A stretch of 64,000 nucleotides of DNA from Lineus longissimus (GCF_910592395.1 NC_088324.1:62001-126000); one strand, 5' to 3'; positions 26,200 to 38,819 are shown, numbered from the stretch's first letter. The notes: generated from the letters alone by a model not told the origin. Program-made: numbers and translations.

Positions 26200-26737
26200 C
26201 TGGTGACAGCTGTACAGGAATTCTGGACCCGATCGCAGTTAATTTCCCAACTTTGCCGGCCCTATCTGACACTCGCGCTTGCGTGCGGGCTTGTTGTATA
26301 TACTGCGGCAGTGTATTACGGCCTCTTGTTTTTACGCCGTTCGTTTGTGTGCTACTGTGCTATATTTAAGTGAGTTTTGTGTCGGGTGAGCACTGCAGGC
26401 ATTGTCAAGACACAAGCATTAGTGAGTTGTAGCGCCGTGGTTGGCTTTCATGAACTTTCTGCCTGGATTTTAGTATAATTATATTGCCATTCTCGCGCAC
26501 TGCATGGCTGGTACTGTGCTAGTCCTCAAGTGCGAATGTATGGTGGCCTGTTAGGTGTGCTAACGCTCTGTTCTGCATTACCAGTGGTACACGCTCTGTA
26601 GTGCCAATCACTATAGTATTGTTCATTAGTTAATGATATTGTGTTTCTATTGCGGTAATTCTGGTCGGCTATTTGTTGTGGTGGGAGAGTATACTTGTTT
26701 ATTGCATATTCATTAAGTATTATCTATACTCATAAAT

Positions 26738-28011
26738 ATGGCTGAATTCTTTGATGTGGTGACGGATCAGAATTGTAGAACTCCGATAGTGCAGGGGAGT
26801 GCGGTCCCGGCCATTGACACCCCACGAGGACCACTGAGGGCTGCTGGAATATGTGCACCACCAGGTCACAACCCTTACCGAAGAGTTGGATTTGAGGACT
26901 TCCAGCGTAGTGGTCCCCGTACATTGAACCTGTCCCCGGCATCACCTGGTACACCCGCTTTCAGAGCCAGTAGTACCCCGCTTCCACCAGTGACCCCTGC
27001 TGGACAGAGGACACGGGAAGATTTGGATGCTGGTGCAGACAAGGGAGAATTGATGTCATCATTTCTGGACTCGTTTACATCCTTAGTCGAGAGTAGATTG
27101 AAACAGGAGGGGACGGCCCAACATTCCTCGGCAAAAGTGCAGGCCCCCAAACCATTTATGGTAAATCAGAACTTTCGGTTATGGCTTGAGCGCTTTAACA
27201 CTTATGCTGTGACCTGACAAAAATACCTGTGTCGGAGAGGAGGCAGCAAATTCTATCACGTCTTGACTATCAAGCATACATGGCTGTTGCAAATTTGCAC
27301 TTGGCCCCTTCCTTGACGTATGAGGAGTTCTCTAGTGCACTTGAGCATAGATTCCACAATGTGACCCGTGAGGACTATAAACTACAATTAAGGGCACGCA
27401 TACAGGGAAGCTCTGAATCTTACGAAACATTTGCTGACGTTTTATTGGAATTGGCCCTAAATGCTTATCCAGAAAGTGGGTTTTCCCTACAACAAGAGAT
27501 GGCAAATGAACAGTTTCTGTTGGGAGTGACTGCCACAGAACCTGTTAAGCAACAACTTCTCATGAGTTCCCCAAAATCCGTGGGAGAAGCCATAAGGAAA
27601 GTGCGTCAGTTAGAGGCTGCACAGCTCCTTCTCAAACAGGGGACCAGGCAGCGTGAGGATAGGAATGATGGTAGTGCATCATCCGGGAAAGGCAGGGTGG
27701 CAAGTGCTACTTCTGGGACCACTGCACCGAAAGCAGATTCGGACATAAGCAAGGTTCTGGACCTGCTACAGAAGATGGAATCCAGGATAAGCAAGTTGGA
27801 ATCCACCGGCACAACAAATTCTGAGAGGACGTCTGAGGACATGCGCTGTTGGCGTTGTAAGGAGTGGGGTCACCAGGCCCGTCAGTGCCCAACCATAGAG
27901 TGCTATAACTGTCATGGCACTGGACATATGGCCAGGTCTTGCCCCCAGAATGATCAGGAAAACTCCAAGTCGGGGTCGTCACGGGGCGGACGGACCCTCA
28001 GACATCAGTAG
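26738..28011 (+). pseudogene. gag: gag of gypsy element, with one frame break
   Basis: Two frames: 26738-27217 (start of Gag, Pro-rich) and 27220-28011 (capsid-like region and nucleocapsid). The frame changes by one base around 27205-27215. The second part ends with two CCHC zinc knuckles (CWRCKEWGHQARQC and CYNCHGTGHMARSC) that bind RNA. Because the break lies in the middle of Gag rather than at the gag-pol border, it looks like damage or an assembly error and not programmed frameshifting. 540 bp of untranslated leader precede it. Confidence 0.8.
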
Positions 28012-28100
28012 AAGCTCCAGCTGGCATTTGGTGTGGGAATGAGTCACTGGTTCTCCGAGGTAACGATCTGGCTACCTCCGAGAATGGCACTGCTCTAGAT

Positions 28101-31100
28101 TTGCCACCTTCTGGCTACATTTCCCCAAATGCTGAGCATGTACGGGTATCTGTCCCTATGGATCACCTGATGACCACCAAAGAGACCATCCATAGAGTTC
28201 CAGATGACAACACCGTTTGTGGAGGGCGGCATACTGGAGACACCGCTCTGGGTATCTCTAGCACAGAGTCAGTCACCGCTCTGGGTAAGACTGAAACACC
28301 ATTACCATCGACAGGGACCCTAAACCCAGATGCAGTAGAATTTCAGCCATTGGGCGGTACCAACCAAAGGAGACCTCTCTCTATTGGTCAGATTACATTT
28401 AAAGACACCAGCTTGTATGTAAATGGAGAAATTGAAGGTACACCAACCACAATGCTCCTTGACACTGGTGCAGCTCTTACTCTAGTGAGTGGCGACCTCT
28501 GGAGAAGATGTCCAAGTTCTTCAGGCCGACCACTCCAGGAGGTAGATGCAAGCCTACAGTCTGCAACAGGAGAAGAATTGAAGATTCTTGGGATAGCTGA
28601 TGTACAATTAGGCCTTGGATCCTCGCAGTTTAGCCACCCAGTTGTGGTCGTTGAGAACCTGGCCCACGAGTGTCTACTGGGAAGTGACTTTCTTCAAGCT
28701 CAGGGTTGCAGTATTGACTACAGAACTGCCACCCTTGAGGTGGCTGGGAATGAGGTGCCCCTACGCAACCAACAGGGTGTCATCAAGGTATGCAGGGTGA
28801 TCCTGGGGAGGAATATAAGAATACCTACAGGATCGGAGATGATCCTGGCCGGGAAACTGTCTAGGAGCAGGAAGGAAAGCCATCTCACCCCAGGTCTGAT
28901 AGAAGCTCAGAAGGGCACTTTAGGCTTTACAACAGGGAGGTCCCTGGTGTCATCCGACTATGGGAAAATGCCGGTGAGAGTGGCGAATTTCACTGACAAG
29001 CCAATTTTTATCAGGGCCTGCAGGACAATCGGTTGGTTCCATCCAGTGGCAGAGGTTGGGTCAGCCGAGAGGATTCTGTCCCCTGGGATGGATGAATCCC
29101 CACAGGTAGATAAGGAAGGGGTGCAAAATCTGAATATTTGTTCTGCTGGTAAAACCAAGGTTGAGACTACACCGGAACAGCCAAGTACGCTGGAAGATGA
29201 GGCCAGGTTAGGAGCCTTGCTAGAGAAGTTAGAGGTGACTGAGTTGGGCCTTTCAGGACAACAGACAGAGGCAGTGATAGATCTTGTCAGAAGGCATCAA
29301 AAGGTATTCTCAATGGGTGACTTTGATCTGGGACAGACACACATAGCCGAACACACGATCGACACTGAAGGTGCACAACCCATCAAACAGCGCCCGAGGC
29401 GAGTGCCACCTCATCAGCAAGAATTTGTAGACAAGACTATCAAGGAGCTCCTGGACCGGAACTTAATTCAAGAGTCACAGAGTCCTTGGAGTGCCCCAAT
29501 TGTTCTCGCTCGGAAACATGATGGGTCATTTCGCCTTTGTATAGACTACCGCCGATTGAATGCCACCTCAGTAAAGTCTGCACAACCACTGCCAAGGATA
29601 GACGAAACTCTAAACAAGCTATCGGGCTCTCAGTTCTTCTCTTGCCTCGATTGTACAAGCGGGTACTGGCAAGTGGGCATGGCGCCAGAAGACCGGGCCA
29701 AGACCTCGTTTGTTTCGGGGGTTAAACAGTATGAATGGCGTGTTATGCCATTTGGTCTCACTGGAGCCCCGGCCACCTTCACTAGGCTGATGAACATCGT
29801 CCTTGGGGGCTTGGAGTATTGTCTAGTATACCTGGATGACATAATCGTCCACTCTGAGACATTCGAGCAGCACCTGTCCCGTCTTGAAGAGGTTTTCACT
29901 CGCTTGGAATCGGCTAACCTCAAACTGAAGCCATCCAAGTGCAAGCTATTCCGACCACTTGTTAAGTTCCTCGGCCACAAAGTGACGAAGGATGGAATCT
30001 GCACCGATGAAGACAAGATAGCCAAAGTAGCTGAATGGCCTACCCCAGCGAATGTGTCGGAGGTTCGTTCGTTCATGGGACTTGCCACTTATTACCAACA
30101 GTTTGTGCCAAAGTTTGCCCACATAGCAGCGCCTCTTCACAACCTGACGAGGAAGGAGGTGCCGAGAAATGTGAAATTACTTTCAGGACGTTAAAGGAAA
30201 AGTTGATCTCTTCCCCAGTATTAGCTTATCCAGACTTCAGTCCAGAGGCAGGGGAGTTTGTCTTAGACACAGACGCCAGCGACCGGGCAATGGGTGGAGT
30301 CTTGTCACAGAAACAGCAAGACGGATCAGAGAAGGTGATTGCTTACGGAAGCAAGGTGTTTCAAGGTGGGGAAACCAATTATTGCACCACGCATAGAGAA
30401 ATGCTGGCACTAGTAACATTTGCGGAGCACTTCAGGTACTATTTGCTGGGGAAACGCTTTCGAGTGAGGACTGACAATATGGCTGTCAAATGGCTGTTAA
30501 ATTTCAAGGAGCCGTCCGGTCAGGTTGCTCGCTGGTTAGAGAGGTTGGCCGAATTTGATTATGAAATAGAACACCGCTCTGGTACAAAGCATGGGAACGC
30601 AGACGCTCTGTCAAGGCGACCCAAAAGGATGCGTCGACATGGGGACTGCCCTACGTGTGGTCCCACGGAGGCCAAATCTCCAACCTTACAGGTGAGTGCA
30701 ATCCAGTCGCCAAGGAAAGCCACCGGACTGAAGACACCCGAATTCATGTGGAACCGGGAAGAAATCCAGCAAGCGCAAAAGGATGACCCTGATTTGAGGT
30801 CAGTGTACCTCCACGTGTCGGAAACAACTGACAAGCCACCGGAAGAAGTAAAGATGGGATGCAGTAGGACGGAGAGGGCTGTATGGGCCCAGCACCCCAA
30901 TCTGGTGATCCAGGATGGCATTTTGTACTGCAGGGCTCCAGATAATGACAGGCTTCGCCTAGTACTGCCCTCATCTTTTGTTAACCCAGTGCTGGAGGAG
31001 ATCCATAGTGGTTTTGCTGGTGCCCATCTAGGAGTGGCCAAGACACTTGGGAAGGCAAAACAGCGTTGCTGGCGCCCTGGCTTAAAAAGGAATGTGGTCG

Positions 31101-32500
31101 ACTTTGTCAGAACTTGTGAAATCTGCCAAAAATGCAAGGGAGGTAAGCGTATCAAGGCACCCCTTAAGAGCATCCCTGCAGGCCGCCGCAACCAGCGGTT
31201 GCATATAGACATCGTTGGGCCGATCAATCCACCTTCCAGGAGAGGCCATCGCTACATCTTGGTGGCACAGGATGCATTTTCAAAATGGCCAGAAGCCTGG
31301 GCTCTGAGAAATCAGAAGGCCACCACCTGTGCTAAGGTTCTGGTGAACGACTATGTTTGTCGATTCGGCACACCAGAGAACCTCCACAGTGGTCAAGGGA
31401 GGAACTTTGAGTCCACTGTGTTTGCTGAAATGTGCCAGCTGCTGAATGTCCACAAGAGCCGTACCACAGCATACCATCCCCAGTGCAACGGGCAGGTGGA
31501 AAACTTCAATGGCACACTAAAGGATATGCTGATGACCATGGTTGACCAAGAGGGATTGGACTGGGATGAACACCTTCCAGCATCGCTTATGGCTTTCCGA
31601 AGCAGCATCCAAGCATCCACTCAAGAGACTCCATACTGCATGACATTTGGGGAGGAGATGACAGTTCCGTTGGATCTGGTAATTGGTGCTCCAGAGACAC
31701 CCTCCATCGAGACAACGGCTCATGTCGCGAAACTCCGTGACCGAATTGACTCTGCCCACAGGAGAGCTCGAGAGAATTTGAAGTTGGCCCAGAGAAGGCA
31801 AAGGACACACTACGACTTGAAGACTAAGATGACATCTTTTGGTGCGGGTGATATGGTGTTGCTACGTAACCATCATGTGAAGCCAGAGGAAGTGTCAAAG
31901 TTCCACAGACGCTGGGAGGGACCTTTTGAGGTACTGGAAAAAATATCTGAGGTGAATTACAGGATAAGACGAGTGAATGGACGTAACCGGCGTCCTAAGG
32001 TAGTACACCTCAATAACCTCAAGGTTTTTCACTCTCGTGCTGAGGACCCACAGGCTGAACAAGATAGCAACACCGGGACTAGCCCAAAAGCAGGACAAAC
32101 TAGAGAAACTCTTCTGCAGCCAGTTTTTGACTCAGTACCAACTTCCCCTGTATCTGGTGCCTCTGGTGCAGCGCTCTGCACACCAGAGGTGGTCACTGCT
32201 CTAGGTAACCATGACAGCCATTCCGACTCCGAGAATGCCTCCGGTGCAGCGCTCTGCACACCAGAGGTGGTCACTGTTCTAGGTAACCTTGAGAGTAGCT
32301 CTGATTCTGCGCCAAGCGTGACAACTGATCCACCACCCAGCCGCAAGTTTCGTCCTAGGGACGATCTAAAAAAACCAGCTCGCTACAGATTGTCCATTGG
32401 TTGTTGCGTCAACCATCTGGCCCAGAAGGATCGCATTGCCAGAAGGAAGGCCCTGTGGTTGAAGAAAGGGCGGGAACTCCGTGGAAGTCGACCTACATAA
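28101..32500 (+). pseudogene. pol: pol of gypsy element (protease, RT, RNase H, integrase) with a frame break
   Basis: First frame 28101-30194: aspartic protease (LLDTGAALTLVS, about residue 120) and reverse transcriptase (motif A LDCTSGYWQ, motif C YLDD). The frame changes near 30150-30175. Second frame to 32500: RNase H (FVLDTDASDRAMGG), the integrase zinc-binding H-H-C-C region (HSGFAGAH ... CEICQKC), and the integrase core with first Asp (HIDIVG) and Glu (GQVENFNG). The second catalytic position reads HSGQGRNFE, with Gly where family members have Asp. The element is therefore probably inactive, although its LTRs are young. The 600 bp from 32501 to the 3' LTR hold no gene. Confidence 0.85.
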
Positions 32501-33111
32501 TCAAACTTTCTGCTCATTACTTTAAGATAATTTCAGGGCAGGATCTGTAGGAATCTGACTCTTTTCCTACAGCTAGGAGGGTATGAGGGAGGTTGGACTC
32601 TTTTTGATCGAGTACATCCGCCGACAGGATTAAAGTGGGGACCCCTTTCCTATCGCTCTGCAAAGGATTGGTGGTGGGATCGCTCTGACCCATATGGACC
32701 CCTGCCCAAGTGTTGTTTTATATTCTTCCTTGTGCAATTACCGTGTTTAGAAGGACGTTCTCTACTCGGATTTATTTTTGATATTTGTGTATTTATCATG
32801 TTTTGTTTATTCTGAAGTGTCACACTAGAGACATAGCTAATGGACACGTGAAAGACTTGTACAGTGAAATATTAAGAGACTGGAGTTTACTGTAAAGGAC
32901 TGCTGATTTTGGTAGTTTTCATACTCAGTTCTTAATTCTGACTGCTGAGGGCGTGCCGGAAGTGCATTTAATCATTTATTATTTTTGTATCGAAATTTGA
33001 TAACCACGTATTTTGTTTTGTATGACAACCGTGTATTTCGTGTTGTAACTGCCTGTGTACCGTACTATGTAGTGTTCGATCCTGAGGCTCGACCAATTTT
33101 GGTGGGGATGG

Positions 33112-33351
33112 TGTGGTGATCTGGTAGCTCTTGGTGTGTTGGCCTTAGGCCAGATGGCGCCACTGGTCGAGGGCTGCCGGGTGACGGGACCATGATGAGA
33201 CACCGTAGGAGTGGAGAGGGTGAAGACGGCATGGTTTTAGATGAGATGTGAGGATTCGGTGTCGAAGGAATAAAGGAGTTTTATAGACATGAAGGCATGT
33301 TAGCGTGAGTTAATGCCGAGCAAGGAGAAGTACCCCCGACGAAACTTCACA
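33112..33351 (+). repeat. 3' LTR of gypsy element
   Basis: 240 bp, two substitutions from the 5' LTR (GGGG/GAGG near the start and GGTATG/GGCATG near the end). Confidence 0.92.
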
Positions 33352-33602
33352 GCTGTCTGTTCGTATTCAACAAAGGGCGAATACTATTCTAAACCTTTCG
33401 ATGTATTTCTGACATCGGTTGAATATTGCAGGATCTGGATTCAGATAGGACATAGTGTGGTTTGTTATATATGTTATCAAGTATGTATAAAGACCTACTT
33501 GATGTTATCAAGCATAGAACTTATTATTTTCAAGGTATACAACCGATTTCTTTTGTTTTATTTGATCATATTTCAAACGGCTTGTTTGAAACATACACTT
33601 AC

Positions 33603-33892
33603 TTAACTAATGGCACATCCGAGTCATCGGGAACTTGATACTTATTGAAGCTAGTCAAGGCATCTGCCATTCCATCGCAGTCACCACACATTCCAGTAAG
33701 CTTTCCAGCACCTCCATACTGCCAGTGGCCAAGAGATGTCACAATACCTCCATATTGACCACCGAATGACAAAGCGAAGGAACAGGTTGGCACTGATATC
33801 TTAAAGTCGTTGGCTCCAGATTTTGTGGCACTGAGAGTATGTCCGCCTTTGAGTTTGAGGTTAAAGGGCATTCTTTGTGTGAGGCCACTGAC
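33603..33892 (-). CDS. Module B, vWD domain exon 2
   Basis: TGMCGDCDGMADALTSFNKYQ: the B/D variant plus a private Lys. The exon lies 250 bp from the 3' LTR of the gypsy element. Confidence 0.83.
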
Positions 33893-34887
33893 CTGCAGAA
33901 CAAAGTTGTGGTGACTTGTTAGAGAGCAATGCAATGTCCCATATAACTGGCTAACATAAATTGTTAGATTAGTCGATGGTTGTATCGCAACTTCTGTGTG
34001 TTCAAAAATGGCTTATTATAAACCGCGAGATGAGAAATCGCGAAATCGCGAGATAAGTAATCATAATTTTCTACTTCCCTTGATCATGACAATCACCATT
34101 TCTAACGCTGCTGTCCACTTCTCAATTCGATGAGAGTAGGGCCGAATACAATACAAAGGCTACATGCAACTGCACGTTCATCTTGACCACAAGGGTTTTT
34201 GCAACTTATCAAGATATGCTGTGAGTATAATATCGCGAGGTTCAGTATGCAGTATGAATCAAGATTATTTCCCCGTTGCGCCTGGCGGCACAAGTCACCA
34301 TACACATGATTGACCGATAACACAGGGCATGTACCTACTGAACGTCTGGTCATCCCTAAAAATAGCACGGGATAGTCTGACCATCGAAAGTAGGCTATAA
34401 GTTAGGTTAAATTCCACACATCGCAGAGCGGAGTCTGTTTCAATGCCGGGCAAATCAAAACAAGGATAACTCCAGACTACAGCCTCGGTCTCATAAATGT
34501 TCGCCTTTTCAGGTTCCATAATTTGCAATACATCCTCTGGCGCATGTTACTCTCACAGAGGTTGGCATCTCGCGATTTCGCATTCCGTATCTCGCGGTTT
34601 ATAATAAGCCGGTAAAAATACCATTACACTTCAGTATATTGACTGAACATTGCTTGTATTTTGATTTCGCCTATCACATGCAAATAATGCGAAAAAAACC
34701 CAATGAGAAACAAGTGAGATGTAAACGCTCTTGGATCCAAACATCTTATTAGAGTGTGCAGATCGAGATCCTGTCTTGATGAAAGAACAATGAACCACCA
34801 CACCAATATAACAGTTCTAGCAATTTATCAAACAGCTCAAATTCATAAAAAAAAGGGTGGAGCATATACTAGTATATGAGAACGTAC

Positions 34888-35135
34888 CCTAGTCCATCCG
34901 TCCTTGTGAAGTCTGACAACGAAACCTCCCATCTTCAGGTCCATCATCCTACCGAAAGACACAATTGTGTTGCCTCGATATTCATTCTTCACCTCAATGG
35001 AGAAGGAACACGCGACGTCAGAGTTGGTCGTCTTGGAGAAGACGTATTTACAGACACCCATAAAGTCGATCATTCTGTTAAAATCGTCGTAACGATGGTA
35101 ATGGGGATCTCCCCAAGCCTTGCAGGTGCAGATTT
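34888..35135 (-). CDS. Module B, vWD domain exon 1
   Basis: GDPHYHRYDD motif intact; the B/D variant with Val after TTNSD, and LMVGF-type changes only in the intron. The upstream intron now contains the LINE at 35309-38657. Confidence 0.83.
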
Positions 35136-35310
35136 CTAGTGGATAAAACAGACGGAGAGCTACACTTAGTATACATCAAACATCAATAATCCACATGCAT
35201 CAATTTGTGCTGAGGAGACACACAACTTCGCTACATAGTTTGGAATCAAATGAGTCTAAACACGCCTGATATACAATTTGACTTACGGTTATGATGCACC
35301 GATAATTGCC

Positions 35311-35535
35311 GAGAATAATATACGGACAATTGTGAAAAATCTCCCAGGCGCTGGCGACGTGCTTGAGGTCAAAGGCTCGCGAGTGGTCGCCAAGCAACAG
35401 AAATATGTCCCCAACGAGAATAATCGAAACGATAAAATGAATAGCCGAAATCGACCTCAGGGTAACCAAACAGTAACACGAAACACGAATAACCGCCAGG
35501 AAGGATATAACCGTGGAGCGAATGCAAACCGCTAG
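35311..35535 (+). pseudogene. LINE ORF1, C-terminal remnant
   Basis: About 75 residues, Asn/Arg/Gln-rich and basic (nucleic-acid-binding type tail). Its beginning is missing because the insertion was truncated at the 5' end. Confidence 0.6.
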
Positions 35536-35544
35536 GATGACGCA

Positions 35545-38472
35545 ATGTGTCGAGACAACTCCGCTGGAGAACATGCAGTCAGGGATGGCCACTCATTTAT
35601 GTTGCTGAACGCTCGTAGTCTAAAAACTGTAAATCGGTCGAAAAATAAGCTGGCGCAATTCCAGCAGTTGGTGCTTTGTAATCAGTTTGATTTCGTGTGT
35701 GTTTCGGAGACTTGGTTAAACGCAGAGGTAGCAGACGGTGAAATACTGCCGCCTTCGTACACCATCCATCGAAGGGACCGCAACTCGCAGGAACAAGAAC
35801 GTGGTGGCGGCGTTCTAATGGCATGTAGATCGGACATGCCGTCGTACCGTAGAACTGACCTGGAAAAAGAAAACTCCGAGATTCTTGTGTGCGAGGTCAA
35901 ACCAGATTCTGACGAGCCTTTTGCTCTTATTGTGTGCTATAATCCACCGGATAATGTCGATGAGCAGATGGCGTTCCTGGGGGACCTCAGGGACGTTCTC
36001 AAAAGTTGTGAAGGAGAATTCAGCAATATTTGTCTCTCAGGCGACCTAAACATTCCGAGCATCAATTGGGACACTGTGTCTAGTGTCAATGGCTCTCATG
36101 TGTCTGGGGAGTTTTGTAATATCGTGAACGATTTCTCGTTAACACAGCTCGTCCTCAACCCTACTCATAAGCATGGAAACATACTCGACTTAATCCTGAC
36201 AAATCAACCAGAGCGATTCAGTGACACGGAAACATGGCCAGGAATGTACGATTCTGATCATTTTCCCGTAGTGTCGAATTTCCGTACTAGAATGCCCCGT
36301 CGTGTTGGAATTTCGCGCGTTGTTTATGACTTTACGCGTGCGGACTACACAGGTCTAAGGTCATTCCTTTGTGACGAGCTTGGTCCCAACTCTGATTTCT
36401 GTTTGCAAAATGGCCAGGACGGCATTGACAATTTGTGGTCAGAGTGGCTAGGTGTGTATAACACTGGATTAGACCGCTTTATTCCGCGGAAAACTATTCG
36501 TGACAAAAGCTATCCGCCATGGATTGACCGCGAAGTGAGACGCATGTCAACAAAAGTGAATGCTGCCCGCCGCTGCGCAAAAAACAGGAACAGTGACTCT
36601 TGTTGGAGGAAATACCGGCGCCTGCGCAATGAACTCAGAAATTTGACCCGTGACAAATACAAAGCGAATGTAAACAATCTTGGATCAGAAGTGCGTAGAA
36701 ACCCAAAACGTTTTTGGAACTTCTATCACGCAAAAACCAAATCAAACTCTATACCAGAGACAGCGAAGCTGGGCAATGAGTCTTTTGTGACTCCTCTGCG
36801 CAAGGCAAAAGCCTTCAATGGTTATTTTTATTCCAATTTTTCTCATCACAACGACTTGAGAAAACCTGATGTTACCATGTATGATAATTATAACCTTGAT
36901 TCTGTTAACTTTACAGCAGTTGAGGTGAAATCGGTATTAAACAGGCTGGACAAGACTAAGGCATGTGGGCCTGACAGGGTCTCTAATCGTGTTCTGAGGG
37001 AGTGTGCCTCTACACTGTGTTCTTCACTCGCATTTTTATTCAACGTTTCAATGCAGACAGGTGTTTTACCAAACGATTGGAAAATCGCTAACGTTGTGCC
37101 AGTGTACAAGAAGGGAGACAAGCATTTGATTTCAAATTATAGACCCGTGTCTCTCCTATCTGTGGTTTCTAAAGTAATGGAACGTTGCATTTATAACAGT
37201 ATCTATCCAGTCTTAAGTCCGTCAGTCTATAAAGGCCAGCATGGCTTCTGTAACAGGCGGTCAACGGCCACTCAGCTTGTTCAGTTCCAGCATAGACTGG
37301 GCCAGGTCTTAGATAGTGGGGGTCAAACTGATGTTATATATTTGGATTTTGCTAAAGCTTTCGATTCCGTTCCCCATTGCCTCTTATTACATAAGATTCG
37401 TTCCTTTGGAATCTGTGGACGTCTTCTGAGTTGGTTAACGTCGTATCTTACAAATAGGAAGCAGAGAGTTGTGATTAATGGCTCGGAGTCATCACTTTTA
37501 GATGTACTGTCTGGTGTGCCGCAAGGGTCAATTTTAGGCCCTCTTTTATTCTTATTGTACGTAAATGATATTGCTGAGGTCGTTAGTGACGGTACTGCCA
37601 TGGATCTTTTTGCTGATGATTCCAAAATGTGTAGGGAGATAGAGTCTGTAACCGACTGTCTGCTACTTCAGACCGACCTTGATAAATTGTACGCTTGGAG
37701 TAAACGGTGGGGCATGACATTTAGCCCAAGCAAATGCATGGTCATGAGTGTTACTAGGAAGTTAAATCCGACACACTTCTTTTACAATATCAATGGTTTT
37801 GCATTGTGTCGGGTTGATAAATTCAAGGATCTTGGTATTGTCTTTTCTTCGGACCTGTCATGGTCATCTCATGTCAATGGTATTGCAAGCAGTGCAAGTA
37901 GAATGTGGGGTATGATCAGGCGTGTATGCGGGCGTACTGCAGACGTTAATTTGAATATCATGTTGTATAAATCACTTGTGCGTAGTCGCCTTGAATATGG
38001 TACGGTGGTATTCGACACACATGTGCGACGTGATCTTGAAACTTTAGAGCGTGTCCAGCGGAGGGTGACTCGTCACATTTTAGGCCCTGATATGCCATAT
38101 GTGGAGCGTCTGCGAGCGTTGTCTCTGCTGCCCCTGTCGTACCGTCGGGAAATCAAGGATCTAGTTTTTATGCACGATTCTTATTATAATGTCCTGGATT
38201 TTAATGCACGTTTTTATATAACCCCGGCTGTAAGGGGCGACGGTTTACGACTGGCGCAGCCGAGATTCCACTCGGAGACGTTCGGTGCCTCATACTGGGT
38301 GAGGACACCGAAGCTGTGGAACAGCCTCCCGGTCCAATTACATAATTTGAAAAAAATGCATTTTAAATCGTCCCTTAATGTTTATTATTTTGACAGGTTG
38401 GATCGTTTGGATGTCGACGACATGTGCACTTTCGTCACTTTCTGCCGTTGTGCAAACTGTCGGCCCACTTAG
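35545..38472 (+). CDS. LINE ORF2: AP endonuclease plus reverse transcriptase
   Basis: 975 residues without a stop. The endonuclease at the N-terminus shows LNARSL, VCVSETWLN, SGDLNIPSINW and SDHFPVV. The reverse transcriptase in the centre shows VIYLDFAKAFDSV, SGVPQGSILGPLLF and the FADDSKM active site. The C-terminal region (RLEYGTVVF, LERVQRRVTRHI) is of the kind seen in CR1/Jockey-type non-LTR elements. It lies 9 bp after the ORF1 stop. The open frame suggests recent insertion. Confidence 0.9.
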   Translation: MCRDNSAGEHAVRDGHSFMLLNARSLKTVNRSKNKLAQFQQLVLCNQFDFVCVSETWLNAEVADGEILPPSYTIHRRDRNSQEQERGGGVLMACRSDMPSYRRTDLEKENSEILVCEVKPDSDEPFALIVCYNPPDNVDEQMAFLGDLRDVLKSCEGEFSNICLSGDLNIPSINWDTVSSVNGSHVSGEFCNIVNDFSLTQLVLNPTHKHGNILDLILTNQPERFSDTETWPGMYDSDHFPVVSNFRTRMPRRVGISRVVYDFTRADYTGLRSFLCDELGPNSDFCLQNGQDGIDNLWSEWLGVYNTGLDRFIPRKTIRDKSYPPWIDREVRRMSTKVNAARRCAKNRNSDSCWRKYRRLRNELRNLTRDKYKANVNNLGSEVRRNPKRFWNFYHAKTKSNSIPETAKLGNESFVTPLRKAKAFNGYFYSNFSHHNDLRKPDVTMYDNYNLDSVNFTAVEVKSVLNRLDKTKACGPDRVSNRVLRECASTLCSSLAFLFNVSMQTGVLPNDWKIANVVPVYKKGDKHLISNYRPVSLLSVVSKVMERCIYNSIYPVLSPSVYKGQHGFCNRRSTATQLVQFQHRLGQVLDSGGQTDVIYLDFAKAFDSVPHCLLLHKIRSFGICGRLLSWLTSYLTNRKQRVVINGSESSLLDVLSGVPQGSILGPLLFLLYVNDIAEVVSDGTAMDLFADDSKMCREIESVTDCLLLQTDLDKLYAWSKRWGMTFSPSKCMVMSVTRKLNPTHFFYNINGFALCRVDKFKDLGIVFSSDLSWSSHVNGIASSASRMWGMIRRVCGRTADVNLNIMLYKSLVRSRLEYGTVVFDTHVRRDLETLERVQRRVTRHILGPDMPYVERLRALSLLPLSYRREIKDLVFMHDSYYNVLDFNARFYITPAVRGDGLRLAQPRFHSETFGASYWVRTPKLWNSLPVQLHNLKKMHFKSSLNVYYFDRLDRLDVDDMCTFVTFCRCANCRPT

Positions 38473-38819
38473 TGCGCATGTCGCCGGCACCCCGACGACA
38501 CAACCCATATTATCTGGTGCCATATAATAGGTCTCGACCTACATGGTTACCAGTGTAATGCATGTACGTTTTATTTTGTTCATAATCCAATGTCTTGTCA
38601 TGTTATATCAAATATTGTACATGTATTTTACACGAATAAATAAATAAATAAAAAAAAATAATTGAATACATGTCGTTTGGATGAACAACTTTCAAAAGCA
38701 ACACTTTGAGAACCAAGATAAAGTTTGAACGCGTTGTATCATTTCTACAGAGGCATTTTTATCATCAATCAATTAGTTTGTTATTGGTTATTCAAACTCA
38801 ATTCCAAATACGGACTTAC

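Larger units (their letters stand above)
25956..33355 (+). mobile_element. Ty3/gypsy LTR retrotransposon with 4-bp target duplication
   Basis: The element 25960-33351 begins TGTGGTG and ends CTTCACA, and is flanked by GCTG (25956-25959 and 33352-33355). The uninterrupted site in module E (near 59103) reads AAAGGCTGTCTG, confirming the duplication. The two 240-bp LTRs differ at two positions. A purine-rich tract (GGTGGGGATGG) precedes the 3' LTR. It is antisense to the host gene, in an intron. Confidence 0.93.
35302..38664 (+). mobile_element. 5'-truncated LINE (CR1/Jockey-type) with intact ORF2
   Basis: Insertion 35309-38657, flanked by ATAATTG on both sides (35302-35308 and 38658-38664). 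The intact site is visible in modules A, C and D (CCGATAATTGAATACATG). The 3' end is an AATAAATAAATA/poly-A tail. The element is antisense to the host gene and intronic. Confidence 0.9.

Noticed and set aside
27200-27230. Programmed frameshift in gypsy gag
   Set aside because: The break is inside Gag, far from the gag-pol border, with no slippery heptamer that I can see.
28958-32346. Many antisense frames in the gypsy element
   Set aside because: They mirror the coding strand of pol and contain no domain.
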